From Lacinutrix mariniflava (GTDB lineage: Bacteria > Bacteroidota > Bacteroidia > Flavobacteriales > Flavobacteriaceae): a DNA stretch of 64,000 nt. The translations under genes were made by a program, and so were the position numbers. The notes below the pieces were generated by a model. That model was not told where the DNA came from. It did not search any database and saw only the letters and a list, made by a program, of their open reading frames with translations. Each line of letters starts with the position of its first letter. The stretch's first letter is position 1. Of this stretch, positions 44,116 to 51,895 are shown one piece after another. The stretch covers positions 186,001 to 250,000 of the forward strand of contig NZ_LIQG01000026.1 in the NCBI RefSeq assembly GCF_001418015.1, read 5' to 3'.

Positions 44116-44123
44116 TACTTTTG
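44116..44123 (+). promoter_or_regulatory. -7 box (TACTTTTG) of the ACT-like gene
   Basis: TACTTTTG lies 25 nt before the ATG at 44149. No good -33 TTTG. TTGTTAAATAGTTAACAA (about 44130-44147) right after it is an inverted repeat TTGTTAA/TTAACAA that could be an operator. Confidence 0.5.
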
Positions 44124-44148
44124 CACAAATTGTTAAATAGTTAACAAA

Positions 44149-44799
44149 ATGAAAACCATTGCAACCTGTGTAGAAGAGATATTAGTTACACAACCTTTTC
44201 TTGAAGAAGCTTTATCGCGTAGTATTATTAATTTTTCGGCTTTAGCCGAAGAGCTACAAGCGCCTATTGGTGCCATGTTAAGAAAACCAGTTAAGACTGG
44301 AGCCATAATGATGGCTTTACGCCGTTACAATCCTCCAAAAGACTTAAGACATTCTAATCAGTTAAAGTCCGTTTTAAAAAATTTAGGAGATATTACGGTA
44401 CGCTCCAACTTGGTTGATTTTACTTTTAAAAATTCTAAGACCTTAATTAATAGTCATACTAAACTATTAGAAACCATAGATAGTAATGCTTTTTACGGTT
44501 TTTCGCGTGGTATTTATGAAAGTAATATGGTGATTTCGGCTTCAGAAAAAACAAAAACACAAACGCATTTTAAAAACGAAGAGATGATTGGTTTACACGA
44601 AAACCTATCTGCTATTAGTATTCGATTGCCAGAAAACAATTCTAAAATATCTGGTTTGTACTATCAAATATTTAAGCGTTTTGCTTGGGAAGGCATTTCT
44701 CTTTACGAAGTAATTTCTACTACAAATGAATTTACGGTTTTAGTTGAAGATAACAATGTAGACAAGGCATTCTCTGCCATAAAAAAGCTAAATAATTAA
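44149..44799 (+). CDS. ACT-like domain protein, possible regulator (unknown)
   Basis: 216 residues with no signal peptide. The N-terminal half has helix-rich sequence with a winged-helix feel (NFSALAEELQAPIGAMLRKPVKTGAIMMALRRY). The C-terminal 80 residues look like an ACT domain (LSAISIRLPENNSKISGLYYQIFKRFAWEGISLYEVISTTNEFTVLVED - quoted in parts: AISIRLPENNSKISG, EFTVLVEDNNVDKAF). Divergent orientation to lysC, whose product also has ACT domains, suggests an amino-acid-responsive regulator; no direct proof. Common in Bacteroidota at this position as far as I recall. Confidence 0.72.
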   Translation: MKTIATCVEEILVTQPFLEEALSRSIINFSALAEELQAPIGAMLRKPVKTGAIMMALRRYNPPKDLRHSNQLKSVLKNLGDITVRSNLVDFTFKNSKTLINSHTKLLETIDSNAFYGFSRGIYESNMVISASEKTKTQTHFKNEEMIGLHENLSAISIRLPENNSKISGLYYQIFKRFAWEGISLYEVISTTNEFTVLVEDNNVDKAFSAIKKLNN

Positions 44800-44859
44800 A
44801 GTATACTCTTTAAAAAACCAGGCCTTAAATATAAATAAATGTTAAAATATTTTTTAAAC

Positions 44860-44880
44860 CTAAACGATTGGTTAGTTTTG
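44860..44880 (+). promoter_or_regulatory. TetR operator and -7 box upstream of tetR
   Basis: CTAAACGATTGGTTAG (44860-44875) shares its left half and outer bases with the palindrome at 45505. It overlaps TAGTTTTG (44873-44880), a TAnnTTTG -7 box. Autorepression is predicted. Confidence 0.65.
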
Positions 44881-44921
44881 TCCTGTAATTAGAAATGAGT
44901 TCTGTTTTTACAGAAAGAAAG

Positions 44922-45485
44922 ATGGCTAGAAAAAAAGAATATAACGAACAAGAAGTAGTAGAAAAAGCAATGCACCTTTTTTGGCGTAATGGTTATGAAA
45001 CGACGTCGATGCAAATGCTTGAAAAAGAAATGGGCATAAACAAGTTCTCTATATATTCTAGTTTTGGAAACAAACATGGTTTATTTCTTGAAAGCTTAAA
45101 TCTTTACAAATCTAAAGTAAGTGCTACTTTACTAAAGTTAAAAAATGGAACCGAAGGTATTGAAGATATTAAACATTTTTTTATGGATTCTGTAAGTTTC
45201 GATTTTAAAACAGACAGTACTAAAGGTTGTTTATTAACCAATACATATAACGAGTTTTCTGAAAAAGAAGATGAATGTATTACTTTACAGATGAATACTT
45301 TTATGGATAATTTAAAATCCATACTTATTGAAAAATTACAAATAGATGCGTCAAAAGATGAAGCCACAATATTAAAACAAGCTAATTATTTATTATTAGC
45401 AAAACATGGTTTAGCAGCTGCATCAAGAGTAAACACAAAACAAGAAATCGAAGATTATATAGAAATGACCTTCCAAAATTTATAA
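44922..45485 (+). CDS. TetR/AcrR-family transcriptional regulator
   Basis: Start at ATG 44922 (MARKKEYNEQEVVEKAMHLF); the longer frame from 44895 lies between the promoter and this ATG and is unlikely. N-terminal helix-turn-helix (YETTSMQMLEKEMGINKFSIYSSFGNKHGLF - in parts: TTSMQMLEKEMGINKFSIYS, then FGNKHGLF) followed by an all-helical ligand domain. Single Cys at GCLLTN and ECITL could sense oxidants or electrophiles, as in related NemR-type regulators; that is inference. It leads an operon of redox genes and has matching operators before itself and before the next gene. Confidence 0.92.
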   Translation: MARKKEYNEQEVVEKAMHLFWRNGYETTSMQMLEKEMGINKFSIYSSFGNKHGLFLESLNLYKSKVSATLLKLKNGTEGIEDIKHFFMDSVSFDFKTDSTKGCLLTNTYNEFSEKEDECITLQMNTFMDNLKSILIEKLQIDASKDEATILKQANYLLLAKHGLAAASRVNTKQEIEDYIEMTFQNL

Positions 45486-45504
45486 ACATTTTTTTATACA
45501 ATAA

Positions 45505-45520
45505 CTAAACGAACGTTTAG
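45505..45520 (+). promoter_or_regulatory. TetR operator before the CMD-family gene
   Basis: CTAAACGAACGTTTAG, palindromic except for the central pair (halves CTAAACG/CGTTTAG), 36 bp before the ATG at 45556. Confidence 0.72.
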
Positions 45521-45555
45521 ATAAAATTAACATAAATATTAAAAAAAGAAAAATT

Positions 45556-46104
45556 ATGACAACATTAAAAGTTCACAACATCGAGTCTGCTCCAACTGAA
45601 GCAAAACCATTATTAGAAAATTCTCAAAAAGCTTACGGAATGATTCCTGGTTTACACGGTGTATTAGCTGCGTCACCTCAATTATTAAAAGCATACCAAG
45701 ATTTACACCAATTATTTACAGAAACATCTTTTAATAATGATGAGCTTACTGTAGTATGGCAAACAATTAACGTAGAGCACGCTTGCCATTACTGTGTACC
45801 TGCGCATACAGGTATTGCTAAAATGATGAAAGTTGATGATGCTATTATTAATGCTTTACGTGATGAAACCCCTTTAGCAGATGCAAAATTAGAAGCATTA
45901 CGTACGTTAACATTATCTCTAACACGTAACCGTGGTAATGTATCTCAAGAAGATTTAGAAGCATTTTACGCAGCTGGATATGGCGAGCAACAAGTATTAG
46001 AGATTATTTTAGGATTATCTCAAAAAGTAATTAGTAATTACACAAACCACATCGCAAACACACCTGTAGATGAAGCTTTCCAAAAATTTGCTTGGAAAAA
46101 ATAA
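45556..46104 (+). CDS. Carboxymuconolactone decarboxylase (AhpD-like) family protein
   Basis: 182 residues, helical AhpD fold. The catalytic CxxC with following His is present: ACHYCVPAHTGIAKMM. Proteins with this motif act as alkylhydroperoxidases or thiol-disulfide proteins rather than as decarboxylases. The C-terminus has the repeat-like ILGLSQKVISNYTNHIANTP. First structural gene after the TetR operator, separated from the next gene by a hairpin. A paralogue with the same motif is at 52469-53026. Confidence 0.93.
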   Translation: MTTLKVHNIESAPTEAKPLLENSQKAYGMIPGLHGVLAASPQLLKAYQDLHQLFTETSFNNDELTVVWQTINVEHACHYCVPAHTGIAKMMKVDDAIINALRDETPLADAKLEALRTLTLSLTRNRGNVSQEDLEAFYAAGYGEQQVLEIILGLSQKVISNYTNHIANTPVDEAFQKFAWKK

Positions 46105-46139
46105 AAATGTAGTCCCTTTAACTGCAGATTAATAGCTGT

Positions 46140-46168
46140 AAACCTTCCTCCTATTTTGAGGAAGGTTT
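46140..46168 (+). terminator. Intercistronic hairpin, possible partial terminator
   Basis: AAACCTTCCTC / GAGGAAGGTTT, 11-bp perfect stem with a 7-nt loop, between the CMD and SDR genes. The following sequence (ATTAATT) is only weakly T-rich, so read-through is likely and the hairpin may set higher expression of the first gene. Confidence 0.7.
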
Positions 46169-46196
46169 ATTAATTATCAAATAAAAACATAAAATT

Positions 46197-46922
46197 ATGA
46201 GTGTTTCAATTGAAAATAAAGTCGCATTAGTAACAGGTGCAAACAGAGGTATTGGTAAAGCAATTGTGGAATCGTTTATAAATCATGGCGCAAAAAAAGT
46301 ATATTTAGCTGTTCGTGATGTTAACTCTACTAAGGAATTAGAAGAAAAATATGGTGAAAAGGTTGTAACATTAAAAGCAGATGTATCTAACACAAAATCT
46401 ATACAAGATTTAGCTGAACAAACTAAAGATGTAGAGGTTGTAGTAAACAATGCTGGTATTGGCACACCACAAGATACAATTGGAGAAAATGCAGAACAAG
46501 ATTTTCAAAATCAACTTAATGTCAATGCTTTTGGATTATTACGTGTAGCAAATTCTTTTGCTAAAACGTTAGAAAAAAACCAAGGTGCTTTAGTACAATT
46601 AAACTCTGTAGCATCCCTTAAAAATTTCTCTGCCCTTTCAACATATTCAGCTTCAAAAGCAGCATCGTATTCTTTAACTCAAGGATTAAGAACAGATTTA
46701 GGTGCAAAAGGCGTAAGTATTTTAAGTGTACATCCTGGACCTGTTTTAACAGATATGGGAAAAGCAGCAGGTTTTGATGAAGGTGCTTCTACTTCTACAA
46801 TTTCAGAAGGAATTGTAAGCGCATTAAAGGCAGGCGATTTTCATTTATTTCCAGACGAAATGGCTAAACAATTTGAAGGTGCCTATCAAGGGTTTTCAGA
46901 TGCTATTGTTTTAGCAGAATAA
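46197..46922 (+). CDS. SDR-family oxidoreductase
   Basis: Short-chain dehydrogenase of 241 residues. Cofactor motif ALVTGANRGIGKAIVESF, Asp-binding ADVSNTKS, VVNNAGIGTP, catalytic Ser in LNSVASLKN and YSASKAASYSLTQGL. Basic residues after the glycine motif are not clear, so NADH or NADPH use cannot be decided. Member of the TetR-controlled operon with EthD, DsbA-like and peroxiredoxin-like genes; possibly reduces a reactive carbonyl or quinone. Confidence 0.92.
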   Translation: MSVSIENKVALVTGANRGIGKAIVESFINHGAKKVYLAVRDVNSTKELEEKYGEKVVTLKADVSNTKSIQDLAEQTKDVEVVVNNAGIGTPQDTIGENAEQDFQNQLNVNAFGLLRVANSFAKTLEKNQGALVQLNSVASLKNFSALSTYSASKAASYSLTQGLRTDLGAKGVSILSVHPGPVLTDMGKAAGFDEGASTSTISEGIVSALKAGDFHLFPDEMAKQFEGAYQGFSDAIVLAE

Positions 46923-46941
46923 ATACAAACAAAAATAAATT

Positions 46942-47256
46942 ATGATAAAAGTATCCGTAATGTATCCAAACAGTAAAGATGTACAGTTTGATGCAGACTA
47001 TTATAAAACAAAACATTTACCAATGGTTATCGATGCGCTTGGTAGTGCTTTAAAAGGTTTAGAATTAGATTTAGGATTGGCTAGCAGAGCTCCGGAAGAG
47101 TCTGCACCTTACATAGCCATTGCACATTTAAAATTTGATAGCGTAACGGCTTTTCAAGAGTCTTTTGGGCCTCATGCCGAAACTTTTGCTGCAGATATAG
47201 AAAACTACACTAATGTACAAGGCGTACTTCAAATTAGTGAATTGGTTACTTTTTAA
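46942..47256 (+). CDS. EthD-family protein
   Basis: 104 residues: IKVSVMYPNSKDVQFDADYYKTKHLP at the start and FGPHAETFAADIENYTNVQ near the end match the EthD ferredoxin-like fold (phrases shown in two parts: VMYPNSKDVQFDADYY, then KHLPMVID). EthD-type proteins accompany degradation of ethers and aromatic compounds; exact chemistry is unsettled. 19 bp after the SDR gene, so co-transcribed. Confidence 0.9.
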   Translation: MIKVSVMYPNSKDVQFDADYYKTKHLPMVIDALGSALKGLELDLGLASRAPEESAPYIAIAHLKFDSVTAFQESFGPHAETFAADIENYTNVQGVLQISELVTF

Positions 47257-47280
47257 AACAGAAACATAAATGGTGTTTTA

Positions 47281-47952
47281 ATGAATATTAAAGAGGAAAC
47301 TATAACACATATAACAGAAAAGAGCTTCTCTACAGTTTTTAGAACTACTACTGAGGCTCTTGGCTTTATGCATCTAGTTTTCAGTAAAAAAGAAATAACA
47401 CCTTATCAATTTAGGTCTATTATGATAGATCTAAAAAAAGAATTCTCAAAACTTAGTGTTTCAAAATTCAATAAAAAACTAAGCTATCATTGGCTTGTAC
47501 GTTTTGACCAACAAGTAAATACTCCTTTTCACGTAGACAATGCTGCAGAGCAATCTATACTAATGCTGGGTTACGAACCTAGTGATATTAAAAGTGAATT
47601 ACATTTGGCAGATTATCATTCCTACGCTAATAAAGCATATAAAACGCCTAAAGATTATTTTAATAAATTTACACCTGTTTTTAAAGGTGACGAGGACGTA
47701 TTAAAACCTTTCGTTTCAAAAATAAAATCTGTAGATAACGATCATTATTCTATTGTTATAATTAATAATAGTAGCCCAAAATCTAATGCAGATACATTAG
47801 GTCTTTTTCATAAAGCTTTAATTATAAAGGAAGATTTAGGCAAAAGTAGAATCGTTAATTCTATGGTTTTAAATCTTGTGTCAACAGATACAATTACAGA
47901 AGATCAACAAAAAGAAAACAACTTTCTAAACACTAATCTAATCAGTAAATAA
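47281..47952 (+). CDS. Hypothetical protein in the redox operon
   Basis: 223 residues, not recognised. A HxD pattern (QVNTPFHVDNAAEQS, residues about 80-94) and a later LGLFHKALI His would fit the Fe ligands of a 2-oxoglutarate-type dioxygenase jelly-roll, but spacing and fold cannot be proven by eye. No signal peptide or membrane helix. The ATG lies 25 bp after the EthD stop, in the same operon. Confidence 0.75.
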   Translation: MNIKEETITHITEKSFSTVFRTTTEALGFMHLVFSKKEITPYQFRSIMIDLKKEFSKLSVSKFNKKLSYHWLVRFDQQVNTPFHVDNAAEQSILMLGYEPSDIKSELHLADYHSYANKAYKTPKDYFNKFTPVFKGDEDVLKPFVSKIKSVDNDHYSIVIINNSSPKSNADTLGLFHKALIIKEDLGKSRIVNSMVLNLVSTDTITEDQQKENNFLNTNLISK

Positions 47953-48003
47953 GTCGATTAGCGTTCTAGGAATCAATATAAAATTCAATTAAAAAATAAA
48001 GTT

Positions 48004-48660
48004 ATGGCTAATAAATTAAAAATAGATATTGTTTCAGATGTTGTATGCCCTTGGTGTACCATTGGATACAAACGTTTAGAAAAAGCAATCCAAGAACTTG
48101 GTATTGAAGATCAAATTGATTTAGAATGGCAACCATTTGAGTTAAATCCAAATATGCCTGCTGAAGGTCAAAATGTAAACGAGCATATTACAGAAAAATA
48201 CGGTTCTACTACAGAGCAACAAAACGAATCGAAGCAAATGATGACGGAAGCTGGTGAAGAACTAGGTTTTAAATTCGATTATTTTGATGACATGCGCATG
48301 ATAAATACTTTTGATGCACACATTTTATTAGAATATGCTAAAGATTTCGGAAAGCAAACCGAATTAAAAATGGCATTAACTAAAGCTTTTTTTAGCGATA
48401 GAAAAGATGTGTCTAAAAAAGATATTTTAAAAGAAACTCTTTTAAGTGTTGGTTTAAATGCAGACGAAGCCTTAGCTAAATTAGATAGTGAAGATGCACG
48501 TTTAGAAGTAAGAACCAAACAAGACTATTGGAAAAATATGGGCGTAAACTCTGTACCAACTATTGTTTTTAATCGTAAAAGTGCCGTTACAGGAGCGCAA
48601 CCTGTAGATACTTTTAAGCAAGTTTTAAACGAATTAATTAAAGAACAACAATCGGTTTAA
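48004..48660 (+). CDS. DsbA-family oxidoreductase (FrnE-like, cytosolic)
   Basis: 218 residues without signal peptide. Active site VVCPWCTIGYKRLEKA (CPWC) near the N-terminus, a helical insert, and the cis-Pro loop GVNSVPTIVFNRK. FrnE-type proteins are cytosolic dithiol isomerases linked to oxidative stress and polyketide pathways. In the TetR operon, 10 bp before the peroxiredoxin-like gene. A 26-codon relic of this gene or a paralogue lies at 51203-51283. Confidence 0.95.
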   Translation: MANKLKIDIVSDVVCPWCTIGYKRLEKAIQELGIEDQIDLEWQPFELNPNMPAEGQNVNEHITEKYGSTTEQQNESKQMMTEAGEELGFKFDYFDDMRMINTFDAHILLEYAKDFGKQTELKMALTKAFFSDRKDVSKKDILKETLLSVGLNADEALAKLDSEDARLEVRTKQDYWKNMGVNSVPTIVFNRKSAVTGAQPVDTFKQVLNELIKEQQSV

Positions 48661-48670
48661 TACAAAACAC

Positions 48671-49336
48671 ATGAACAACAATAAAAACACAGGAGCATTA
48701 GACGTTTTGTTAGATGAAGTCCGTCAAGCAGGCGCTGCTAAATTCTCAGACGAAAAGAAACAGATATATGCAGACGGAATTTCTAGTGTTGCCAATTCTG
48801 GAGTCTTAGATGCTGCATTAAATGTTGGAGATAAAGCACCTAACTTCACTTTAAAAAATGCTTTAAACGAAGCTGTTACTTTAAACGACGAACTTAAAAA
48901 TGGACCTGTAGTTTTAACATGGTACAGAGGTGGTTGGTGTCCGTATTGTAACATTACATTACACGCTTTACAAGAAAAATTACCAGAGTTTAAAAATGAA
49001 GGTGCTACACTTTTGGCTTTAACTCCAGAATTGCCTGATAACTCTTTAAGTACTTCAGAAAAAAATAATTTAGAATTTACTGTATTGAGTGATATTGGCA
49101 ATGCAATTGGCAAAGAATACGGTGTAGTTTACACATTAACAGACGATGTTGCTTCTATGTATAATGCTGGTTTTGGGTTAAACAAAGTAAATGGAGACGC
49201 TAGTAACACCTTGCCTTTAGCTGCAACTTATGTTATTGACACTAACGGAATTATTAAGTATGCTTTTTTAGATGCAGATTATACAGCGCGTGCTGAACCT
49301 TTAGAAATATTATCTGCTTTACGTAAATTAAAATAA
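48671..49336 (+). CDS. Peroxiredoxin-like (AhpC/TSA-type) protein
   Basis: 221 residues of thioredoxin fold: GDKAPNFTLKNA, then LTWYRGGWCPYCNITLHALQ with an active CxxC rather than the single peroxidatic Cys motif PxxxTxxC of classic 2-Cys enzymes. C-terminal TYVIDTNGIIKYAFLDADY. Likely an atypical peroxiredoxin or thiol reductase. Neighbour to DsbA-like and AhpD-like genes, supporting an electrophile or peroxide defence role. Confidence 0.92.
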   Translation: MNNNKNTGALDVLLDEVRQAGAAKFSDEKKQIYADGISSVANSGVLDAALNVGDKAPNFTLKNALNEAVTLNDELKNGPVVLTWYRGGWCPYCNITLHALQEKLPEFKNEGATLLALTPELPDNSLSTSEKNNLEFTVLSDIGNAIGKEYGVVYTLTDDVASMYNAGFGLNKVNGDASNTLPLAATYVIDTNGIIKYAFLDADYTARAEPLEILSALRKLK

Positions 49337-49363
49337 TGTATTTTTATTAAGAAAAACATACCA

Positions 49364-50440
49364 ATGAAAAATTTTAGCTACATCATTATCCTTTCTATTT
49401 TATTTATTTCTTGTAAAGAAAAAATAGAAAACAAAGTAGAAACTACACCTGTTACGGTACAAACCGAAACTCCAAAAGCCACTCAAATAACGGCTTTTAA
49501 AGGACAACAAGTCACTGGAGTCTCGGTGAGTAATGAAGGTCGTATTTTTGTGAATTTCCCAAGGTGGAGAAAAGGCGTTAAGAATTCTGTAGCAGAAATC
49601 ACAAATAATACAAACACTGCTTTTCCTAATGAAGCTTGGAACTCTTGGGAAATAGGAAACAAAATAGAAGCTAATAAATTTGTTGGCGTACAGTCTGTTG
49701 TTGTTTACAACCAACTTATCTATGTTTTAGATACTAGAAGCGCACTTTTTCAAGAAGTAGTAGATGCTCCTAGAATTTTTGTTTTTAATATAAATACAAA
49801 GGAACTAGAGCATACTTATATTTTAAATGAAGAGGCTTATCATCCTAATTCTTACATCAACGATTTACGTCTTGATAAAAAGAACAACAAAATCTACTTT
49901 ACAGATTCTGGTAATTCTGGATTAGTAATTTTAGATTTAAAAACTGAAAAGTTTACCAGAGTTTTAGACAACCATTCTTCTACAGCAGCAGAAGTCGATT
50001 TTTTAACTTTTGAGAATAAAACATGGACGAATTCTGTAAATTCTGATGGAATTGCCCTAGATACCAAGAATAACAAACTATACTACCACGCACTTTCAGG
50101 CTATAGTTTATTTAGTATACCAACAACAGCACTGACTTTAGAAGATGAAAAAGAGATTGAAAACGCAGTCACTTTTGAAGCTAAAACTTCTGCGCCCGAC
50201 GGAATGATTTTTGATGACAACGGAAACTTATATTACGCAGATCTAGAACACAATAAAATTATGTATCGCAAACCAGATGGCAGCATACACACTTTAATTG
50301 AAGGTGATGCCATAAAATGGGCAGATACCTTTAGTATATATAACGGTTATTTATATTTCACCAACTCTAGAATTAATGAGATCACTGCAGATATTTCTAA
50401 CATGGAATTTACCGTTAATAAAATTGCATTAGCAAATTAG
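49364..50440 (+). CDS. Major-royal-jelly/yellow-related lipoprotein (L-dopachrome tautomerase-related)
   Basis: 358 residues. Lipobox ILSILFISCKEK (Cys about residue 17). Beta-propeller blades typical of the MRJP/yellow family: VSVSNEGRIFVNFPRWRKG, YVLDTRSALFQ, NDLRLDKKNNKIYFTDSG, GIALDTKNNKLYYHALSG, FEAKTSAPDGMIFDDNGNLYYADLE (quoted in part: APDGMIFDDNGNLYYAD) and WADTFSIYNGYLYFTNSR. Function in bacteria unknown; the eukaryotic relatives act in dopachrome/melanin chemistry. Outer-membrane or periplasmic. Ends at a strong terminator. Confidence 0.9.
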   Translation: MKNFSYIIILSILFISCKEKIENKVETTPVTVQTETPKATQITAFKGQQVTGVSVSNEGRIFVNFPRWRKGVKNSVAEITNNTNTAFPNEAWNSWEIGNKIEANKFVGVQSVVVYNQLIYVLDTRSALFQEVVDAPRIFVFNINTKELEHTYILNEEAYHPNSYINDLRLDKKNNKIYFTDSGNSGLVILDLKTEKFTRVLDNHSSTAAEVDFLTFENKTWTNSVNSDGIALDTKNNKLYYHALSGYSLFSIPTTALTLEDEKEIENAVTFEAKTSAPDGMIFDDNGNLYYADLEHNKIMYRKPDGSIHTLIEGDAIKWADTFSIYNGYLYFTNSRINEITADISNMEFTVNKIALAN

Positions 50441-50456
50441 TTTTTAATGCTTCAAG

Positions 50457-50489
50457 AAAAAACAGATTGATTTTATCAGTCTGTTTTTT
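50457..50489 (+). terminator. Terminator after the MRJP-like gene
   Basis: AAAAAACAGATTGAT / ATCAGTCTGTTTTTT: 15-bp stem with one G-T pair, 3-nt loop, then T's. Confidence 0.9.
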
Positions 50490-50518
50490 TAATTATAAAC
50501 ATTACATATCTTCATAAA

Positions 50519-51202
50519 ATGAAAACCAAACCTAAAGTATTATTCTTCGATGTAAACGAAACGTTATTAGATTTAACGATAATGAAAAAGCAAATTGGTG
50601 ACGCTTTAGGCGGAAAAGACCATTTGCTATCCTTGTGGTTTACAACTATGTTGCAATACTCGTTAGTGGTTTCTGCAAGCGGACAATATAAACCGTTTGG
50701 ACATATTGGTGCTGCTGCTTTACAAATGGTTGCAGCAAATAATGGAATTACAATTCCTGAGGATAAAGCGCGAGATATTATAGTTAATGCCATGCAAAAT
50801 TTACCACCGCATCCAGAAGTTAAAGACGCTTTAACCTTACTAAAAAAGGAAGGATACACTTTGGTAGCACTTACTAATTCTAATAAAGAAAGCTTAAAAA
50901 ACAAATTTGAAAACGTAGGTTTAACAACTTATTTTGATGAGCTATTAAGTATTGAATCTGTTGGGAAATTTAAACCTTTTACCGATGTTTATAATTGGGC
51001 AGCCCATAAAATGAACGCAAAACCAGAAGATTGTATGCTTATTGCTGCGCATGGTTGGGATGTTGCAGGCGCACTTTGGGCTGGCTGGCGAGCTGCTTTT
51101 GTTAGCAGACCAGGACAACAAACATTTCCGTTAGCACCACAAACAGAAATTAACGAACCAAACTTAAAATTAATAGCAGATATTCTTATTCAATACAAAT
51201 AA
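50519..51202 (+). CDS. HAD-superfamily hydrolase, haloacid dehalogenase type II
   Basis: 227 residues. Nucleophile Asp in KVLFFDVNETLLDL, motif II Thr/Ser in LVALTNSNKESL, motif III Lys in ESVGKFKPFTDVY and motif IV Asp in MLIAAHGWDVAGALWAGW. The type II L-2-haloacid dehalogenase group hydrolyses 2-haloacids to 2-hydroxyacids, though many members act on other small substrates. It follows its own terminator-bounded space, so it is probably separate from the operon upstream. Its stop is directly followed, in frame, by the DsbA relic. Confidence 0.93.
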   Translation: MKTKPKVLFFDVNETLLDLTIMKKQIGDALGGKDHLLSLWFTTMLQYSLVVSASGQYKPFGHIGAAALQMVAANNGITIPEDKARDIIVNAMQNLPPHPEVKDALTLLKKEGYTLVALTNSNKESLKNKFENVGLTTYFDELLSIESVGKFKPFTDVYNWAAHKMNAKPEDCMLIAAHGWDVAGALWAGWRAAFVSRPGQQTFPLAPQTEINEPNLKLIADILIQYK

Positions 51203-51283
51203 GAACTAAAAATAGACATTGTTTCAGATGTTGTTTGCCCATCGTGTAGCGTTGGATATAAGCGTTTAGAAAAAGCAGTTTAA
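51203..51283 (+). pseudogene. DsbA-family relic (residues 4-29 of a CPWC protein)
   Basis: Immediately after the HAD stop and in the same frame, codons read ELKIDIVSDVVCPSCSVGYK, then RLEKAV and stop. It matches residues 4-29 of the DsbA-like protein at 48004 (KLKIDIVSDVVCPWCTIGYK, RLEKAI) at 21 of 26 positions. No start codon or remaining body. A fossil of a deleted or duplicated paralogue; the active site is CPSC instead of CPWC. Confidence 0.85.
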
Positions 51284-51300
51284 TTAGTAAAAACTTCGCC

Positions 51301-51380
51301 TTGACTTTGTTAAAAAACCGCTAACTTCGTTTATCGTATGATAAAAAACATTGAATCGATTTTTTATCAACGAAACATTG
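51301..51380 (+). repeat. Palindromic cassette-type repeat, copy F
   Basis: TTGACTTTGTT leader, CTAACTTCGTTTATCG, inner perfect stem GATAAAAAA / TTTTTTATC around CATTGAATCGA, right arm AACGAAACATTG. Outer stem TTCGTT/AACGAA. It ends 22 nt before the ATG at 51403. Confidence 0.82.
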
Positions 51381-51402
51381 GCAAAATTAATCAACCAACT
51401 CT

Positions 51403-51780
51403 ATGAATACATTTGAAAAGATAGTTTTTCTTGAAATGACAAATAAACAGTTTGCGAAACTTCCTGACTCCGAATATTACGCTACATATAATAAACTAAC
51501 AGAAGAAGAAAAAGATGTAATCGACTTGAATATCTCAAATGAAATTCACGAAATATGGACTAGGATAAATACCAAACAAAGAAAAGGAATTCATAAGACT
51601 GAAATTAATTCTATCGAGGAATATAATGAGTTAATTACACCTATCAGCACAGTAGTTCTGCGTGTTTCATCTGATTTTGGAATAACGCTAAAAAATGAAG
51701 TAACCGACAAATTTAAAAACGAAGTTATAAATATATTTGGAAAAGACTATTTAGATGATTTTATGAATAAATTAAAATAA
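51403..51780 (+). CDS. Hypothetical protein
   Basis: 125 residues, not recognised, without signal peptide or membrane helix. Mixed alpha/charged sequence (MTNKQFAKLPDSEYYATYN, EEEKDVIDLNISNEIHEIW). Preceded by palindromic repeat copy F and followed by a gene-poor segment and a terminator. The typical layout of the accessory genes in this window. Confidence 0.7.
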   Translation: MNTFEKIVFLEMTNKQFAKLPDSEYYATYNKLTEEEKDVIDLNISNEIHEIWTRINTKQRKGIHKTEINSIEEYNELITPISTVVLRVSSDFGITLKNEVTDKFKNEVINIFGKDYLDDFMNKLK

Positions 51781-51895
51781 AACTTTCCCTAAATAATTGC
51801 AATTTTAATGCTTAATCAAAGGTCGTTGCGTGTTTGTAACGTCTGATTTTCCTTCGAAAAATCCTCACTTACAAAAACACAATAAACGAAACAAA

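Noticed and set aside
33157-51380. Classical CRISPR or integron array
   Set aside because: Repeats are far apart and enclose genes, no integrase or Cas gene is present, and the GTTRRRY/RYYYAAC core of attC is not clear.
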